Positions 8,203 to 17,547 of a stretch of 64,000 bases of DNA are shown here, piece by piece. The stretch comes from Pseudophaeobacter leonis (lineage in GTDB: Bacteria; Pseudomonadota; Alphaproteobacteria; Rhodobacterales; Rhodobacteraceae): the NCBI RefSeq assembly GCF_002087335.1, contig NZ_MWVJ01000113.1, positions 38,903-102,902 on the forward strand, given 5' to 3'. Under the pieces are notes generated by a model. The model was given only the letters and a program-made list of their open reading frames with translations. It was not told where the DNA came from and made no database searches. The position numbers and the translations under genes were made by a program. Within the stretch, counting starts at the first letter, position 1, and each line of letters starts with the position of its first letter.

Positions 8203-9024
8203 TCAATCATCGGCATGCCCTGCCCGCAGGCCTTCGCGGACCCGGTGGGCGATGTCGATAAATTCCTGGCTGTCGCGAATATCCAGCGGGCGTTCGCGCG
8301 GCAAGGTGCTCTCGATCACATCGGTAATGCGGCCCGGACGCGGGCTCATCACTACGATCTTGGTCGACAGATACACCGCCTCGGGGATCGAGTGGGTGAC
8401 AAAACCGATGGTTTTGTTGGTGCGCGCCCAGAGCTTCAAAAGCTGCTCATTGAGGTGGTCGCGGACAATTTCATCCAGCGCCCCAAAAGGCTCGTCCATC
8501 AGCAGGATATCGGCATCAAAGGCCAGCGCGCGCGCAATACTGGCACGCTGCTGCATGCCGCCCGACAACTGCCAGGGGTATTTTCCACCAAAGCCCGTAA
8601 GCTCTACCAGTTCCAGCACCTGCTCTACACGTTTGTCTTGTTCGGCCTTTGAGTACCCCATGATTTCAAGCGGCAGCTTGATATTCTTGGCAATGGTGCG
8701 CCAGGGATACAGACCAGCGGCCTGAAACACATAGCCATAGGCGCGCTGTTTGCGGGCCTCATCCGGGCTCATGCCATTGACCGTGATAGAGCCGCCCGTG
8801 GGATGTTCCAGCGCCGCCATCACCCGCAAAAACGTGGTTTTGCCACAGCCCGAGGGGCCGATAAAGCTGACAAAATCGCCCTTGTTGATGGTGAGGTTCA
8901 CATCCTTAAGCGCCTGCACCGAGCCGTCATTTGTCGGGAAAACCAGATCTAGGTTTTTCGCTTCGACGACGGCCTCGGTGGCACCTTGTTGGGCATGGGC
9001 CTGGGTAGTCGTTTGAGTATTCAT
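8203..9024 (-). CDS. ABC transporter ATP-binding protein (SsuB/ThiZ/TauB type)
   Basis: 273 residues. Walker A GPSGCGKTT, Q-loop YVFQ, signature LSGGMQQR, Walker B ILLMDEPFGALD and the switch histidine in VTHSIPEA are all present. It powers the importer made by the two permeases and the NMT1-type binding protein. It lies 78 bp downstream of dihydropyrimidinase and is probably co-transcribed with it. Confidence 0.93.
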   Translation of the reverse strand: MNTQTTTQAHAQQGATEAVVEAKNLDLVFPTNDGSVQALKDVNLTINKGDFVSFIGPSGCGKTTFLRVMAALEHPTGGSITVNGMSPDEARKQRAYGYVFQAAGLYPWRTIAKNIKLPLEIMGYSKAEQDKRVEQVLELVELTGFGGKYPWQLSGGMQQRASIARALAFDADILLMDEPFGALDEIVRDHLNEQLLKLWARTNKTIGFVTHSIPEAVYLSTKIVVMSPRPGRITDVIESTLPRERPLDIRDSQEFIDIAHRVREGLRAGHADD

Positions 9025-9102
9025 TTCTTCGCCTTGCTCAGACTATGAGTGGGCCGCCTCAAAGACAGACACGCGATGTCGGTCCGGGGCAGCCCAGCTC
9101 TT

Positions 9103-10557
9103 TTATACGCCGGTTGCGGGAATGCCAGTGCGTTCTACAGGCCGCGGCGCGGTCAGCTCTTTCCAGCTGGAGAGTGCCTTGTTCACCGTGGTGTTGGCTT
9201 CGCGCTCAACAAAGCGGCCATGGCCTTCCTGGGTGCGGATTTCACCATCATGCACCGCAACCTGGCCACGTGTCAGGGTAAAGCGCGGCAGGCCTTTGAC
9301 CTCTTTGCCCTCAAAGACGTTGTAATCGATGGCCGACTGCTGCGTCCCTGCGGTGATCGTTTTGGACTTTTCCGGATCCCACACCACCAGATCGGCATCG
9401 GCCCCCACCAGAACCGCACCCTTTTTCGGGTAGCAATTCAGGATCTTGGCAATATTGGTCGAGGTCACCGCGACAAACTCGTTCGGGGTGATGCGGCCGG
9501 TGGCGACGCCATGGGTCCAGAGCATCGGCATCCGGTCTTCAAGGCCGCCGGTGCCATTGGGGATCTTGGTGAAATCGCCAAGGCCATAGCGTTTCTGCTC
9601 GGTCGAGAAGGCACAGTGATCGGTGGCAACCACCGAAAGCGAGCCCGACTGCAGACCGGCCCAGAGGCTGTCCTGGTGCATTTTATTGCGGAAGGGTGGC
9701 GACATGACACGACGGGCGGCGTGGTCCCAATCGGGGTTGAAATACTCGCTCTCGTCCAGCGTCAGGTGCTGGATCAGCGGCTCGCCCCAGACCCGTTTGC
9801 CCTGCTGACGCGCCCGGCGAATGGCCTCATGGCTGTCCTCGCAGGAGGTATGCACCACATAGAGCGGAACACCCGCCATATCAGCGATCATGATGGCACG
9901 GTTGGTGGCCTCGCCTTCGACCTGGGGAGGGCGTGAATAGGCATGTGCCTCGGGGCCGGTATTGCCTTCGGCCAGCAGCTTGGCCGAGAGTTCCGCCACC
10001 ACATCACCGTTTTCGGCATGCACCATGGCGATGCCACCCAGCTCCGACAGACGCTTAAAGCTGGAATACATCTCGTCATCATTGACCATCAAAGCGCCCT
10101 TATAGGCCATGAAGTGCTTGAAGGTATTGATGCCGCGGGTCTCGATCACCGTCTTCATGTCGTCAAAGACCTGCTCGCCCCACCAGGTCACAGCCATGTG
10201 GAACGAGTAGTCGCAGTTGGCGCGGGTCGATTTATTATCCCAGCGCTTTAGCGCGTCCAGCATGCCTTCGCCCGGGTTTGGCAGGGCAAAATCCACCACC
10301 ATCGTGGTGCCGCCAGCCAGACCGGCACGGGTGCCAGATTCAAAATCATCGGTGGAATAGGTGCCCATAAAGGGCATTTCCAGATGGGTATGCGGGTCAA
10401 TCCCGCCCGGCATGACATAGCAGCCGGTGGCGTCGAGTTCTTCGTCGCCCTTCAGATTGGCGCCGATCTGGGTGATCACACCACCTTCGATCAAAACATC
10501 CGCTTTGTAGGTAAGGTCGGCCGTGACGATTGTGCCGTTCTTGATGACTTTACTCAT
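9103..10557 (-). CDS. hydA: Dihydropyrimidinase / D-hydantoinase
   Basis: 484 residues, full length for the family. It opens the ring of 5,6-dihydrouracil or dihydrothymine to the N-carbamoyl-beta-amino acid, step two of the reductive pathway. The binuclear metal site is intact: HTH in GGIDPHTHLEMP, the carbamylated lysine in KHFMAYKGALM, the later histidines in MVHAENGD and VVHTSCEDSH, and the aspartate in VVATDHCAF. It lies between the amidohydrolase gene (143 bp upstream) and the importer ATPase gene, all on the minus strand. Confidence 0.95.
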   Translation of the reverse strand: MSKVIKNGTIVTADLTYKADVLIEGGVITQIGANLKGDEELDATGCYVMPGGIDPHTHLEMPFMGTYSTDDFESGTRAGLAGGTTMVVDFALPNPGEGMLDALKRWDNKSTRANCDYSFHMAVTWWGEQVFDDMKTVIETRGINTFKHFMAYKGALMVNDDEMYSSFKRLSELGGIAMVHAENGDVVAELSAKLLAEGNTGPEAHAYSRPPQVEGEATNRAIMIADMAGVPLYVVHTSCEDSHEAIRRARQQGKRVWGEPLIQHLTLDESEYFNPDWDHAARRVMSPPFRNKMHQDSLWAGLQSGSLSVVATDHCAFSTEQKRYGLGDFTKIPNGTGGLEDRMPMLWTHGVATGRITPNEFVAVTSTNIAKILNCYPKKGAVLVGADADLVVWDPEKSKTITAGTQQSAIDYNVFEGKEVKGLPRFTLTRGQVAVHDGEIRTQEGHGRFVEREANTTVNKALSSWKELTAPRPVERTGIPATGV

Positions 10558-10700
10558 GAATAAAACTCCCTGAGACGGGGCGATTTACGCCTCCAATGTT
10601 TCTTTTGCCGCGTGTCGCGCGCGCTGTTTTTTGCATCTGTCCCGAAACTCTCGGGGCGCAGCCCTGCTGGGACTGCACGGTCAGAGCCCTGTTTGCTGGG

Positions 10701-11951
10701 TCAGGAAACGATTTCCGCGGTCTCAACAACCGCGTGGAACAGCACATTGCCGCCAGCTTCTGCCCAGTCCTTGCTGATCTCTTCCGCCTCGTTATGCGAA
10801 AGCCCATCAACGCAGGGGCACATGATCATCGCAGTTGGGGCCACCCGATTGATCCAGCAAGCGTCATGGCCGGCACCAGAGATGATATCAAGATGCGAAT
10901 AGCCCAGCCGGTCAGCCGCGCTGCGCACAGCAGTAACACAGGTCTCGTCAAATTTCACCGGATCAAAGCCGCCGACCTTTTCAAACTCGATCTGCATATC
11001 CATGGCTTCAACAATGTCCTTGCCCTCTTCGCGCAGACGCAGCTCCATGTCTTCGATCACGGCAAGCTCTGGTGAGCGGAAATCGACGGTAAAGACCACC
11101 TTACCCGGGATCACATTGCGTGAGTTGGGATAGACGTCGATATGCCCCGCCGCCCCAACAGCGCTTGGCGCATGTGACCAGGCGATTTCGTCCACCGCCT
11201 CAAGCACCCGCGCCATGGCGAGGCCCGCGTTGCGGCGCATCGGCATCGGAGTGGAGCCCGTGTGCGCATCGCGCCCGGTAATAGTGACCTGCGTCCAGCT
11301 GAGACCCTGACCATGGGTGACGACACCAATATCCTTGCCCTCAGCCTCCAGAATGGGCCCCTGTTCGATATGCAGCTCAAAGAAAGCATGCATCTTGCGC
11401 GCGCCAACCTCTTCGTCGCCGCGCCAGCCGATGCGCTTTAGCTCATCGCCAAATTTCTTGCCCTCGGCATCCTCGACATTATAGGCCCAGTCCTGGGTGT
11501 GAATGCCGGCAAAAACCCCCGATGACAGCATGGCCGGCGCATAGCGCGTGCCTTCTTCATTGGTGAAATTTGTCGCCACAATGGGATGTTTTGTCTTGAT
11601 ATTCATGTCGTTCAGGGACCGAATCAATTCCAGCCCCGCAAGCACCCCCAAAACGCCATCGTATTTGCCACCGGTCGGCTGCGTGTCCAGGTGTGATCCC
11701 ACATAGACCGGCAGCGCGTCGGGGTCCGTGCCTTCGCGGCGGGCAAACATATTGCCCATCTGGTCCAGCCCCATGGTGCAGCCGGCCTCTTCACACCATT
11801 TCTGAAACAAGGCGCGCCCCTCGGCGTCTTCGTCGGTCAAGGTCTGGCGATTGTTACCCCCTGCGATACCGGGGCCGATCTTGGCCATATCCATCAGGCT
11901 CTGGGAGAGCCTGTCGCCGTTGATTTTCAGATTCTGTCCCAAAGACGTCAT
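10701..11951 (-). CDS. N-carbamoyl-beta-alanine amidohydrolase (Zn-dependent M20/HyuC-type hydrolase)
   Basis: 416 residues from ATG 11951, which has a clear GGAAGGAAG ribosome site upstream; longer in-frame starts would run through the operator. It hydrolyses N-carbamoyl-beta-alanine (or the methyl homologue) to the beta-amino acid, CO2 and ammonia, the last step of reductive pyrimidine breakdown. Metal ligands of the M20/AmaB family are visible: GSHLDTQ, the D in GGKYDGVLG, NEEGTRYAP, ELHIEQGP, and SGAGHDA near the C-terminus. It is the promoter-proximal gene of the leftward operon and is preceded by a RutR-type operator. Confidence 0.92.
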   Translation of the reverse strand: MTSLGQNLKINGDRLSQSLMDMAKIGPGIAGGNNRQTLTDEDAEGRALFQKWCEEAGCTMGLDQMGNMFARREGTDPDALPVYVGSHLDTQPTGGKYDGVLGVLAGLELIRSLNDMNIKTKHPIVATNFTNEEGTRYAPAMLSSGVFAGIHTQDWAYNVEDAEGKKFGDELKRIGWRGDEEVGARKMHAFFELHIEQGPILEAEGKDIGVVTHGQGLSWTQVTITGRDAHTGSTPMPMRRNAGLAMARVLEAVDEIAWSHAPSAVGAAGHIDVYPNSRNVIPGKVVFTVDFRSPELAVIEDMELRLREEGKDIVEAMDMQIEFEKVGGFDPVKFDETCVTAVRSAADRLGYSHLDIISGAGHDACWINRVAPTAMIMCPCVDGLSHNEAEEISKDWAEAGGNVLFHAVVETAEIVS

Positions 11952-12051
11952 CGCAGCTTCCTTCCTGTTCCCCCCGCTGATCAAGCGGGTTATTCTTGGC
12001 TTGGCACCAATTGGTGGCTTTGAAGCGTTGGTCGGTTTCCAAAGAGTTGGA

Positions 12052-12069
12052 TTTGACCAACTGGTCAAA
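12052..12069. promoter_or_regulatory. RutR-type operator between the amidohydrolase gene and rutR
   Basis: TTTGACCA-AC-TGGTCAAA is a perfect 8-2-8 inverted repeat. It matches the published E. coli RutR consensus TTGACCAnnTGGTCAA at every fixed position. It lies in the divergent promoter region, 101 bp from the amidohydrolase start and 138 bp from the regulator start, so one bound repressor could control both directions. A second, weaker palindrome CACCAATTGGTG lies at 12005-12016. Confidence 0.88.
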
Positions 12070-12206
12070 CTCACGCTATCACGGGTTCGGCACCAGTCAA
12101 GAAATTGAGTCACATTGGCTCGGAATTCCCCAGAAACCTGGGGGAAAATGCGCAAATTGCGGGCGATCTCTCCCGCGCAACGGCCAGTAAGGATCTCTTA
12201 TCCACA

Positions 12207-12821
12207 ATGCCCAAGGACCGCCCCCCCACCCGCATCCAGAAAAAGAATCGCGCAGCAATTTTGGAGGCCGCGCTTGAGGTGTTCTCAGCGCATGGGTTTC
12301 GCGGCGCGACCGTGGATCAGATCGCCAACCAGGCGGGTCTGTCAAAGCCGAATTTGCTGTATTATTTTCCTTCCAAAGACGCGAAGTTCACCGCGCTGAT
12401 GTCAGAGCTGCTGGATACCTGGCTTGACCCGATGCGCGAGATAGATGCCGAGGGCGATCCGCTGGAAGAGATCCTTGCCTATGTGCAGCGCAAACTGCAG
12501 ATGAGCCGGGATTTTCCGCGAGAAAGCCGACTGTTTGCCAATGAAATCGTGCAGGGTGCGCCGCGTATGCTTGACGCGTTGTCCACGGATCTGCGGGTGC
12601 TGCTGGAAGAAAAAGAAGCGGTTCTGCTGGCCTGGATGGCGGCAGGAAAAATCAATCAGACGCACCCCAAGCACCTGATGTTTTCCATCTGGGCGCTGAC
12701 CCAGCACTATGCGGATTTTGACGTACAGGTTCGCATGCTCATGGAAGGCGAAGACCCTTTTGATGCCGCCCCTGAGTTCCTGGAAACTCTTTATCGGCGT
12801 ATGCTTACGCCCAAAAGTTAA
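12207..12821 (+). CDS. rutR: TetR-family pyrimidine regulator RutR
   Basis: 204 residues from ATG 12207 (TAAGGAT upstream). N-terminal TetR helix-turn-helix (about residues 15-60: IQKKNRAAILEAALEVFS, then GATVDQIANQAGLSKPNLLYYF) and a C-terminal RutR-like ligand domain ending with the family-typical ALTQHYADFDVQV segment. RutR senses uracil/thymine in E. coli and releases its operator. Here it is divergent from the amidohydrolase and flanked by reductive pyrimidine genes, with RutR-like boxes in both promoters. This supports local control and probably autoregulation. Confidence 0.9.
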   Translation: MPKDRPPTRIQKKNRAAILEAALEVFSAHGFRGATVDQIANQAGLSKPNLLYYFPSKDAKFTALMSELLDTWLDPMREIDAEGDPLEEILAYVQRKLQMSRDFPRESRLFANEIVQGAPRMLDALSTDLRVLLEEKEAVLLAWMAAGKINQTHPKHLMFSIWALTQHYADFDVQVRMLMEGEDPFDAAPEFLETLYRRMLTPKS

Positions 12822-12878
12822 AGATAATTAACCCTGTCTGACGCAGGTCAGAAATCACAGGCCTGAAACCACAAATGC

Positions 12879-12910
12879 AAAAGGGGCAGCGCCATGGCAC
12901 CGCCCCTTTT
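12879..12910. terminator. Bidirectional terminator between rutR and preA
   Basis: AAAAGGGGC (12879-12887) pairs with GCCCCTTTT (12902-12910); the loop itself contains the self-complementary GCCATGGC. T runs exist on both strands, serving the convergent rutR and preA genes. Confidence 0.8.
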
Positions 12911-12937
12911 CAGTCTGTCCCCACAGGGGAAAAACGC

Positions 12938-14242
12938 TTATTCCGCAGCTGTCGCTGAGGGATTGTTGGGATGCGTTGTCCAGTTGGCATAGTCGCCCGA
13001 GACTACCTTGCCGGTGCGCTCATCAATCTGACCTGCAGCAACCTCTTCCATGGTGATACAGCCCTCGATTGGGCAGACACTCACACAGAGATTACAGGCA
13101 ACACATTCATCATCCTTAACCGTAAAGACCCGGTCAGCGCTCATCTCGATGGCCTGGTGCGAGGTGTCTTCGCAGGCGGCAAAACAGCGGCCACAACTGA
13201 TGCAGTCGTCCTGATCGATCTCGGCCTTGGCAACATAGTTCAGATCCAGATACTGCCAGTCGGTGACATTGGGAACCGCCATGCCGATGAAGTCCTGGGT
13301 AGAAGTATAGCCCTGCTCATCCATCCAGGTCGACAGGCCCGGGATCATCTCTTTGACCACGTTAAAGCCATAGGTCATCGCGGCGGTGCAGACCTGTACG
13401 TTGCCAGCCCCCAGCGCCATGAATTCTGCCGCGTCCTTCCAGGTGGTCACGCCACCGATGGCCGAGATCGGCAGGCCTGCCGTCTGTGGGCAGCGGGCGA
13501 TTTCGGCCACCATGTTCATGGCAATGGGCTTTACCGCAGGGCCACAATAGCCGCCGTGGGTGCCTTTGCCCCCAACCGTGGGCTCGGGCGCCATCAGGTT
13601 CAGATCCACCGAGACAATCGAGTTGATCGTGTTGATCAGGCTGACCGCGTCGCCACCGCCCGCCTTGGCCGCACGCGCCGGAAAGCGCACGTCAGTGATG
13701 TTTGGCGTCAGCTTTACGATCACGGGCTTTGAGTAGTACTTTTTGCACCACTCGGTCACCATCTGGATGTATTCGGGCACCTGCCCCACAGCCGCGCCCA
13801 TGCCGCGCTCGGCCATGCCGTGCGGGCAGCCAAAGTTCAGCTCGATGCCATCGGCACCGGTGGCCTCAACCTTGGGCAGGATGTCTTTCCAGGCCTGCTC
13901 TTCGCAGGGCACCATGATCGACACAATGACCGCACGATCCGGGTAGTCCTTTTTGACACGGGTGATTTCCTCGAGGTTGATCTCAAGCGAGCGATCAGTG
14001 ATCAGCTCGATATTGTTCAGCCCCAGCAGGCGACGGTCAGCGCCAAAGATCGCGCCATAGCGCGGGCCGTTCACATTGACCACGGGCGGGCCTTCGGAGC
14101 CGAGGGTCTTCCAGACCACTCCACCCCAGCCGGCCTCAAAGGCACGCCGCACATTGTATTCTTTATCCGTGGGCGGCGCCGAGGCCAGCCAGAACGGGTT
14201 TGGAGATTTAATCCCCAGGAATTCTGTTGTCAGATCAGCCAT
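12938..14242 (-). CDS. preA: NAD-dependent dihydropyrimidine dehydrogenase subunit PreA
   Basis: 434 residues from ATG 14242 (MADLTTEFLG). It reduces uracil or thymine to the 5,6-dihydro form, with PreT supplying electrons. An FMN-binding TIM barrel (dihydroorotate-dehydrogenase-like; NFGCPHGMAERGMGAA; SAIGGVTTWKDAAEF) spans residues ~5-310. The C-terminal ferredoxin domain holds two 4Fe-4S motifs, CISCGRCFAAC and CVACNLCVSVCP. It lies downstream of preT with a 59-bp gap in the same leftward operon. Confidence 0.95.
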   Translation of the reverse strand: MADLTTEFLGIKSPNPFWLASAPPTDKEYNVRRAFEAGWGGVVWKTLGSEGPPVVNVNGPRYGAIFGADRRLLGLNNIELITDRSLEINLEEITRVKKDYPDRAVIVSIMVPCEEQAWKDILPKVEATGADGIELNFGCPHGMAERGMGAAVGQVPEYIQMVTEWCKKYYSKPVIVKLTPNITDVRFPARAAKAGGGDAVSLINTINSIVSVDLNLMAPEPTVGGKGTHGGYCGPAVKPIAMNMVAEIARCPQTAGLPISAIGGVTTWKDAAEFMALGAGNVQVCTAAMTYGFNVVKEMIPGLSTWMDEQGYTSTQDFIGMAVPNVTDWQYLDLNYVAKAEIDQDDCISCGRCFAACEDTSHQAIEMSADRVFTVKDDECVACNLCVSVCPIEGCITMEEVAAGQIDERTGKVVSGDYANWTTHPNNPSATAAE

Positions 14243-14301
14243 TTGTCTGCTCCTTCCCATGCTCGCTTGGGGCCGTTGCCTGGGCGACGACCCCGGCTTG
14301 C

Positions 14302-15636
14302 TCAGCCCATCAGGCTCGTATGAATATCCATTGCGGCATCGCGGCCCTCGGCCACAGCTGTCACGGTGAGGTCTTCGCCACCCGAGGCACAGTCGCCCCC
14401 GGCCCAGACCATTGCCACCGAGGTGCGCCCGGTTGCGTCGACCATGATCTTGCCGCCCTCAAGCTCAACCTCTTCTGGCTGGCCCACAAGGCTTTGACCG
14501 ATGGCCTTATAGACCTGTTCGGCGGCCAGACGCATGGTCTCACCGGTGCCGCGCACACGCCCGTCTTCGACGCTGGTATACTCCAGCTCGATCTCGGCTG
14601 CAGCCCCGTTGCCATGGATGGCTACGGGCATCACATTGAACAGCAGCGTCACGCCTTAAGAGGCCGGGAGGTCTTGTTCAAAACGGCTGGCGCCCATGGC
14701 CTCACGGTCGCGGCGATAGGCGATGGTGACGTTTTCAGCCCCCAGCAGTTTTGACTGCACAGCAGCATCCACCGCCGTCCTGCCACCGCCAATGACCACA
14801 ACATTGCGGCCAACGGGCAGCGTCGTCAGATCTTCCGCCTGGCGCAGCTCTTCAATAAAGTCCCCCGCGTCACGCACACCGTCCAGCTCCTCACCTTCGG
14901 CCCGCAGGGAATTCACCCCGGCCAGACCAATAGAGAGGAACACCGCGTCAAAGTCGCCCTGCAGCGCCGCAAGCGTGAGGTCAGTGCCCAGCTTTTTGCC
15001 GTATTCAACGGTGATGCCGCCGATCTGCAACAGCCAGTCCACTTCACGCGCGGCAAAGTTCTCGGTCGATTTATAGGCGGCGATACCAAATTCGTTCAGG
15101 CCACCCGCCTTTGATTTGGCATCATACATCACCACGTCATGGCCCAGCATCGCCAGACGATGCGCCGCCGACAGGCCAGCAGGCCCTGCACCAACAACGG
15201 CAACCCGCTTGCCTGTGCTGGCGGTACGGCTAAAGGGATGCTCATTGCGCTGCATAATCAGATCCGTGGCAAACCGCTGCAAACGGCCGATCTCGACCGG
15301 CTTGCCTTCGGCAGCTTCACGCACGCAGGCTTCTTCGCAGAGGGGTGCCGTCGGACAGACCCGCGCGCACATGCCACCCAGAATATTCTGATCCAGAATG
15401 GTCTTGGCCGCCGAGGCCGGATGCCCGGCCTGAATCTCGCGGATGAACTGCGGGATGTCGATGCTGGTGGGGCATGCGGTCATGCAGGGCGCATCATAGC
15501 AGAAATAGCAACGATCTGCAGCCACCGAGGCCTCATGCGCGTCATATGCGGGATGTAGATCCCCAAAATTGTCGGCGATCTCAGGAGCGGCCAATCGCCC
15601 TGCCTGAATGCCTGATGCCTGATGGCTACTCGCCAT
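14302..15636 (-). pseudogene. preT: PreT, NAD(P)-dependent dihydropyrimidine dehydrogenase subunit, interrupted by an in-frame TAA
   Basis: A 444-residue frame from ATG 15636 (MASSHQASG). It is the NADH-oxidising, FAD-binding partner of PreA, of the GltD-like family. N-terminal cysteine clusters (CYFCYDAPCMTACP; CARVCPTAPLCEEAC) precede an FAD Rossmann motif (VAVVGAGPAGLSAA) and an NAD motif (VVVIGGGRTAVD). The frame is stopped once, by TAA at 14658-14656 (minus strand), where a lysine codon is expected (AS-K-GVTLLFNVMP). It then continues in the same frame to 14302. One substitution would repair it, so a read error or a recent null mutation are both possible. Confidence 0.85.
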
Positions 15637-15689
15637 TGGGTGTCTCCCTGACTGTGTTCTTATACGACTCAGAGTGCCACAGTTTGATT

Positions 15690-15707
15690 TTTTATCAACT
15701 GGTAAAA
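15690..15707. promoter_or_regulatory. Second RutR-like operator, upstream of preT-preA
   Basis: TTTTATCA-AC-TGGTAAAA is an 8-2-8 inverted repeat with one mismatched pair and the same AC spacer as the 12052 site. It differs from the RutR consensus mainly at the G/C pair (A/T here). It lies 54 bp upstream of the preT start codon, consistent with repression of preT-preA by RutR. Confidence 0.65.
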
Positions 15708-15999
15708 TTTTGAAAATTGCAAAAAACCCTGCCGCATCCATCAGGAGTTCAGCCTAACACCCTAATATAAGATGATAAAACACATCGCCCATTTCTTGAG
15801 CAGGCTCAAAAAACTGTCCATACGCGCGCACCATGCCAGCCCCTTTGTCTGGCCCGCCTATAAAGTTTGTCCGGCCCGACTGTAAATAAGTGTCGTTTGA
15901 AGCTGTTGGGCATGCACAGCTGCAAGCCGCCTTTATCTCGCTTGATCAGCCATGAATGCTCACTTGAATGCTCACAGGGGAGGCTCAACCGAGGACAAG

Positions 16000-16053
16000 A
16001 CGCCTACGCAGGACTGAACGCCTACGCAGGACTGGACGCCTATGCAGGACTGG
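16000..16053. repeat. 18-bp tandem repeat, 3 copies
   Basis: Three head-to-tail copies (16000-16017, 16018-16035, 16036-16053) of ACGCCTACGCAGGACTGR with one base change in the last. It lies in the gap between the divergent preT promoter and the 3' end of ridA. No coding role is seen. The gap also contains a short direct repeat TGAATGCTCAC near 15952-15974. Confidence 0.85.
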
Positions 16054-16142
16054 CGGGCTCTCCGCAGCACGTAGCAGAAACACAAAGACCGGCGGTTCTC
16101 CCCACCGGCCTCAATCTGCATGTCGCGCATCACTTCAAAGGT

Positions 16143-16542
16143 CTAAGAGGGCAGAACAGCCGTTGCTTCGATCTCGACCCTTGGCCTCGTCTTCGACCAG
16201 CGCCGAGACCACAACCATGGTCATGGCCGGGAAGTGATAGCCCATAACTGCACGGTAGGCAGCACCAACCTGGCTTTGATGCGCCAGGTACTCAGCCTTA
16301 TCAGTCACATACCAGGTCAGGCGGGTGATATCACTGGCCTGACCGCCAGCAGCCTCCACCACTTCGAGAATATTACGCAGCGCCTGGCTCATCTGGCCGA
16401 TAAACCCGTGCTCTTCAAAGATCTGATCAGCGGTCCAGCCAATCTGGCCGCCCACAAACAACAGCTTTCCTTCGGCGACCATGCCATTGGCGTAGCCCTT
16501 GGCCGGTTTCCACCCTTCGGGATGTACTGAAATGGCAGGCAT
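16143..16542 (-). pseudogene. RidA/YjgF-family protein with a C-terminal 1-base insertion
   Basis: About 132 residues from ATG 16542 (MPAISVHPEGWKPAKGYANG). RidA proteins are soluble trimeric deaminases of reactive enamines/imines; some act near pyrimidine or amino-acid breakdown. The body is intact (FVGGQIGWTADQ; QALRNILEVVEAAGG; YRAVMGYHFPAMTMVVVSALVEDEAK). The frame then shifts at a GGG run (16178-16180). Removing one G restores VEIEATAVLP, with TAG at 16145-16143. The catalytic Arg/Glu part of the family lies in this repaired tail. It is upstream of the preT promoter on the same strand but separated by ~430 bp, so co-transcription is doubtful. Confidence 0.8.
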
Positions 16543-16685
16543 GGGGCTCTCCTTAAAATCGGTGCACTCTAGAGTATGTTGCCGCAATATCAGGCAGTGT
16601 CATTTTTATTTCAAGCTTAAAATTTATAGCCCTGAAATAGTTCCATCCTGCAGCTCTCCACATCTACCCTACAGCCCGCTATCTC

Positions 16686-16810
16686 TTAGGCTCCAGCCTC
16701 ATTGCTTTGGAGCCAGAACACGACGGTTGCAGCGAGAGCAATTGCCGATCGGAATACTGTGGGACAACGGTCGTATCGGGTGGACACCTCCGCGCCGTTC
16801 AAGGATTTCG
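16686..16810 (-). mobile_element. IS5-type transposase C-terminal remnant
   Basis: The minus strand reads VSTRYDRCPTVFRSAIAL followed by AATVVFWL, which closely matches the conserved C-terminus of IS5-family (IS427-like) DDE transposases. Nothing of the catalytic core remains and no terminal inverted repeat was found, so this is a fossil end of an insertion sequence. Confidence 0.65.
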
Positions 16811-17310
16811 CTATGTCGAATGAAACCCGCCCCCGCATCGCCGCTATTGGCCGCTCCTGGCTCGCGGCCGAGGTGATCAAGGCGCAATGGATGCCCCTGC
16901 ACTCCACTGACCTGCCGTGGAAACCTGACCTGGTCGTCTCGGCGCAATCGGCTATCACCCCTCGCCGCTGGTGCAAGACTATGTCGCGGCGGCTTTGCAA
17001 ACGGCGGCCCTGGCGCAATTGAACACGAGCCTGAACGCGTCCATCAGCAATGTCTCATCAACGCAGACACAAGGCCTGTCCAACCTTGCCGACGAGAACA
17101 GGGCAACCAAAGCCCATACGCGAACGTGCTGCCCGCCCATATTTCGACCTAGCCGGACAGCCCGCCAATGCCAAAATGGACGGCGAGCCAATGTGGAAGT
17201 CCCACCTGCCAGAGGTAGACGCGGTTCTGCAGGCGCAATGAATACCGAAAGCTGGGAGAACCTAAAAGACGAATTTGAAGCTGTCGGGCTTAAGATCCCT
17301 AGTTAGCCGA
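16811..17310 (+). other. Degraded coding remnants, function unknown
   Basis: Short frames that look like broken pieces of real genes. ATG 16813 reads MSNETRPRIAAIGRSWLAA... and after a shift continues ...YVAALQTAALAQLN-like text. A second piece ends LAGQPANAKMDGEPMW...VDAVLQAQ at 17241. It overlaps by ATGA a 22-residue tail ending GLKIPS at 17306. None is long enough to name. They sit between an IS5 remnant and a headless repeat protein, consistent with deletion scars. Confidence 0.4.
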
Positions 17311-17547
17311 AACGGACTTGTTTGGCCGCTATGCTCAGTTTGTGTACCTTGCAAAGTCGCGCTTCTCTCCTGAGCTTACCGTTGTTACCCATCGTGAATG
17401 CTGCAAAGCAGCCCATCATTGCAGAAATTGGCGCGTTGATGCATCATTTTGGATCTCCAAGGTCGGCTGAGCGGATGGTGTGGATGGCTCCCGCATCACC
17501 CGGCGTCGCAATGCGCCATAGTGCAGTTGCTATGAACTGCTTATGAG

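Noticed and set aside
12005..12016. CACCAATTGGTG as a second full RutR box
   Set aside because: It is a perfect palindrome sharing the CCA-AT-TGG core, but the outer TTGA/TCAA positions do not match the consensus.
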